From Candidatus Eiseniibacteriota bacterium (lineage in GTDB: Bacteria > Arandabacterota > Arandabacteria > Arandabacterales > Arandabacteraceae): 6,174 nucleotides of DNA. Positions 5,598-6,174 of the stretch are shown piece after piece (within the stretch, counting starts at the first letter, position 1; each line of letters opens with the position of its first letter). The DNA lies in contig JAUXGG010000117.1 in assembly GCA_030622265.1 (NCBI GenBank), positions 1 through 6,174 of the forward strand. Direction: 5' to 3'. Made by a program: the position numbers and the translations under genes. A model generated the notes under the pieces. That model had not been told where the DNA came from, ran no database searches, and saw nothing but the letters and a program-made list of their open reading frames with translations.

Positions 5598-6077
5598 TTG
5601 AACTGGATAGACATTATGATCGCCGCGCTCATGCTTCTGGGCTTCATCCATGGAATGCTCAAGGGAGCGATACAGGAAGTGTTCGCGGTACTGGCGCTGG
5701 TGTTGGGAGCGGTGATAGGTGGAAGGATGGCGGAAGGTACTATCTCTGTCACCAGTGAGCTCTCGCATCCCACCGCGGCAAAGGGCTTCGTGTTCGTCCT
5801 TACATTCTTCCTGGTGGCTATTGGCGTGGGACTGGTAGGCAAGATGTTCTCAGGCCTGGCCAAGGCCGCGAACCTGAGGGTTATCGACAGGCTGCTGGGC
5901 GGGGTCGTCGGAGCGTGCCTCGTGGGGCTCGCGGTGGGGCTCGTTATTCAAGTGGGCGGGTCCTTCGGAATGGACACTGGTTTCGTCCGGGACTCACCGC
6001 TGGCCAGGCAGCTGGTGCTGGCCGTGTCTTATCTGGCCACGTTCCTCCCGAAGGGAGTGGGAGGTACAGCCGTATAA
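5598..6077 (+). CDS. CvpA family integral membrane protein
   Basis: A 159-residue inner-membrane protein, normal length for the CvpA family (first known from colicin V production in E. coli). By eye four membrane segments lie near residues 4-20, 24-43, 63-81 and 97-118. Family features are the NWID start, the GxxxGxxQEVFAVLALVLG region (15-37) and the signature DRLLGGVVGA (97-106) after a short basic/polar loop. The C-terminus is short, without the protease or MutS2 fusions sometimes found. Reported roles concern envelope stress and purine- or colicin-linked phenotypes, but the molecular activity is not firmly known, so no specific function is assigned. The gene starts with TTG 11 nt after the nitroreductase stop and ends 23 nt before the hexose-phosphate mutase gene, so the three may share a transcript. 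Confidence 0.85.
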   Translation: MNWIDIMIAALMLLGFIHGMLKGAIQEVFAVLALVLGAVIGGRMAEGTISVTSELSHPTAAKGFVFVLTFFLVAIGVGLVGKMFSGLAKAANLRVIDRLLGGVVGACLVGLAVGLVIQVGGSFGMDTGFVRDSPLARQLVLAVSYLATFLPKGVGGTAV

Positions 6078-6089
6078 CATCCATTTATC

Positions 6090-6095
6090 GAGGAG
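6090..6095 (+). promoter_or_regulatory. Ribosome binding site of the hexose-phosphate mutase gene
   Basis: GAGGAG, five bases before ATG 6101, is a strong Shine-Dalgarno. It supports this start, which gives the family's usual short lead-in before IFRQYDIRG. Confidence 0.7.
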
Positions 6096-6100
6096 CATCC

Positions 6101-6174
6101 ATGGATCTCAATCCGGACATCTTCAGACAGTATGATATCAGGGGTCAGGTCGGCAAAGATCTCACGGACGAATC
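6101..6174 (+). CDS. Phosphomannomutase/phosphoglucomutase, N-terminal fragment (3' partial)
   Basis: Only 24 codons are inside the window, but they contain the diagnostic IFRQYDIRG (residues 8-16) followed by VGKDLTDE, very like the start of AlgC/ManB-type alpha-D-phosphohexomutases. These cytosolic enzymes interconvert hexose 6-phosphate and hexose 1-phosphate for nucleotide-sugar, LPS or exopolysaccharide synthesis. The catalytic phosphoserine and sugar-binding loops lie beyond the window, so mannose versus glucose preference cannot be judged. The frame is open to the window edge, 23 nt after the CvpA gene, with its own strong ribosome binding site. Confidence 0.85.
   Translation, partial: MDLNPDIFRQYDIRGQVGKDLTDE

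Overview
The window carries a dense, one-directional stretch of bacterial genes, all on the + strand, GC-rich by eye (roughly 60%). A TonB-dependent outer-membrane receptor and a lipoprotein signal peptide indicate a two-membrane (Gram-negative) cell. An ECF-type vitamin transporter S-component next to that receptor is less usual for Proteobacteria and would fit an uncultured phylum near the FCB group. That placement is inference; there is no rRNA or marker gene to fix it.

Layout. (1) Positions 1-1022: the end of a tetratricopeptide-repeat gene, whose stop overlaps the start of a PHP-domain metal-dependent phosphoesterase (TAATG). (2) Positions 1023-1118: a non-coding gap with a promoter-like TTGACA-18-TAACAT. 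(3) Positions 1119-4852: three tightly packed genes that look like one operon. They are a strongly divergent acetate-kinase family protein, a small membrane protein resembling an ECF S-component, and a TonB-dependent receptor with a short BtuB-sized barrel. The kinase and S-component are 12 nt apart; the S-component and receptor overlap by ATGA. (4) Positions 4853-4896: a short gap with a second promoter-like site that repeats the same 9-base GCTTGACAG. (5) Positions 4897-6174: a lipoprotein SagB/ThcOx-type nitroreductase, a CvpA-family membrane protein starting at TTG, and the first 24 codons of a phosphomannomutase/phosphoglucomutase.

How they may work together. The receptor (outer membrane) and S-component (inner membrane) could form a route for a scarce cofactor across both membranes; the S-component would need an EcfA/EcfA'/EcfT module encoded elsewhere. 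The substrate cannot be read from sequence; cobalamin is one candidate. The co-transcribed kinase-like protein keeps the catalytic residues of acetate kinase but has lost nearly all its nucleotide-binding motifs, so it is either an enzyme with another phosphoryl donor (for example pyrophosphate) or a non-catalytic relative. This is the most interesting item in the window. The exported flavoenzyme just downstream may act on something in the periplasm, but its link to the uptake genes rests on position only.

No RNA genes, CRISPR arrays, insertion sequences or convincing intrinsic terminators were seen. No gene-free stretch is longer than about 100 bases.
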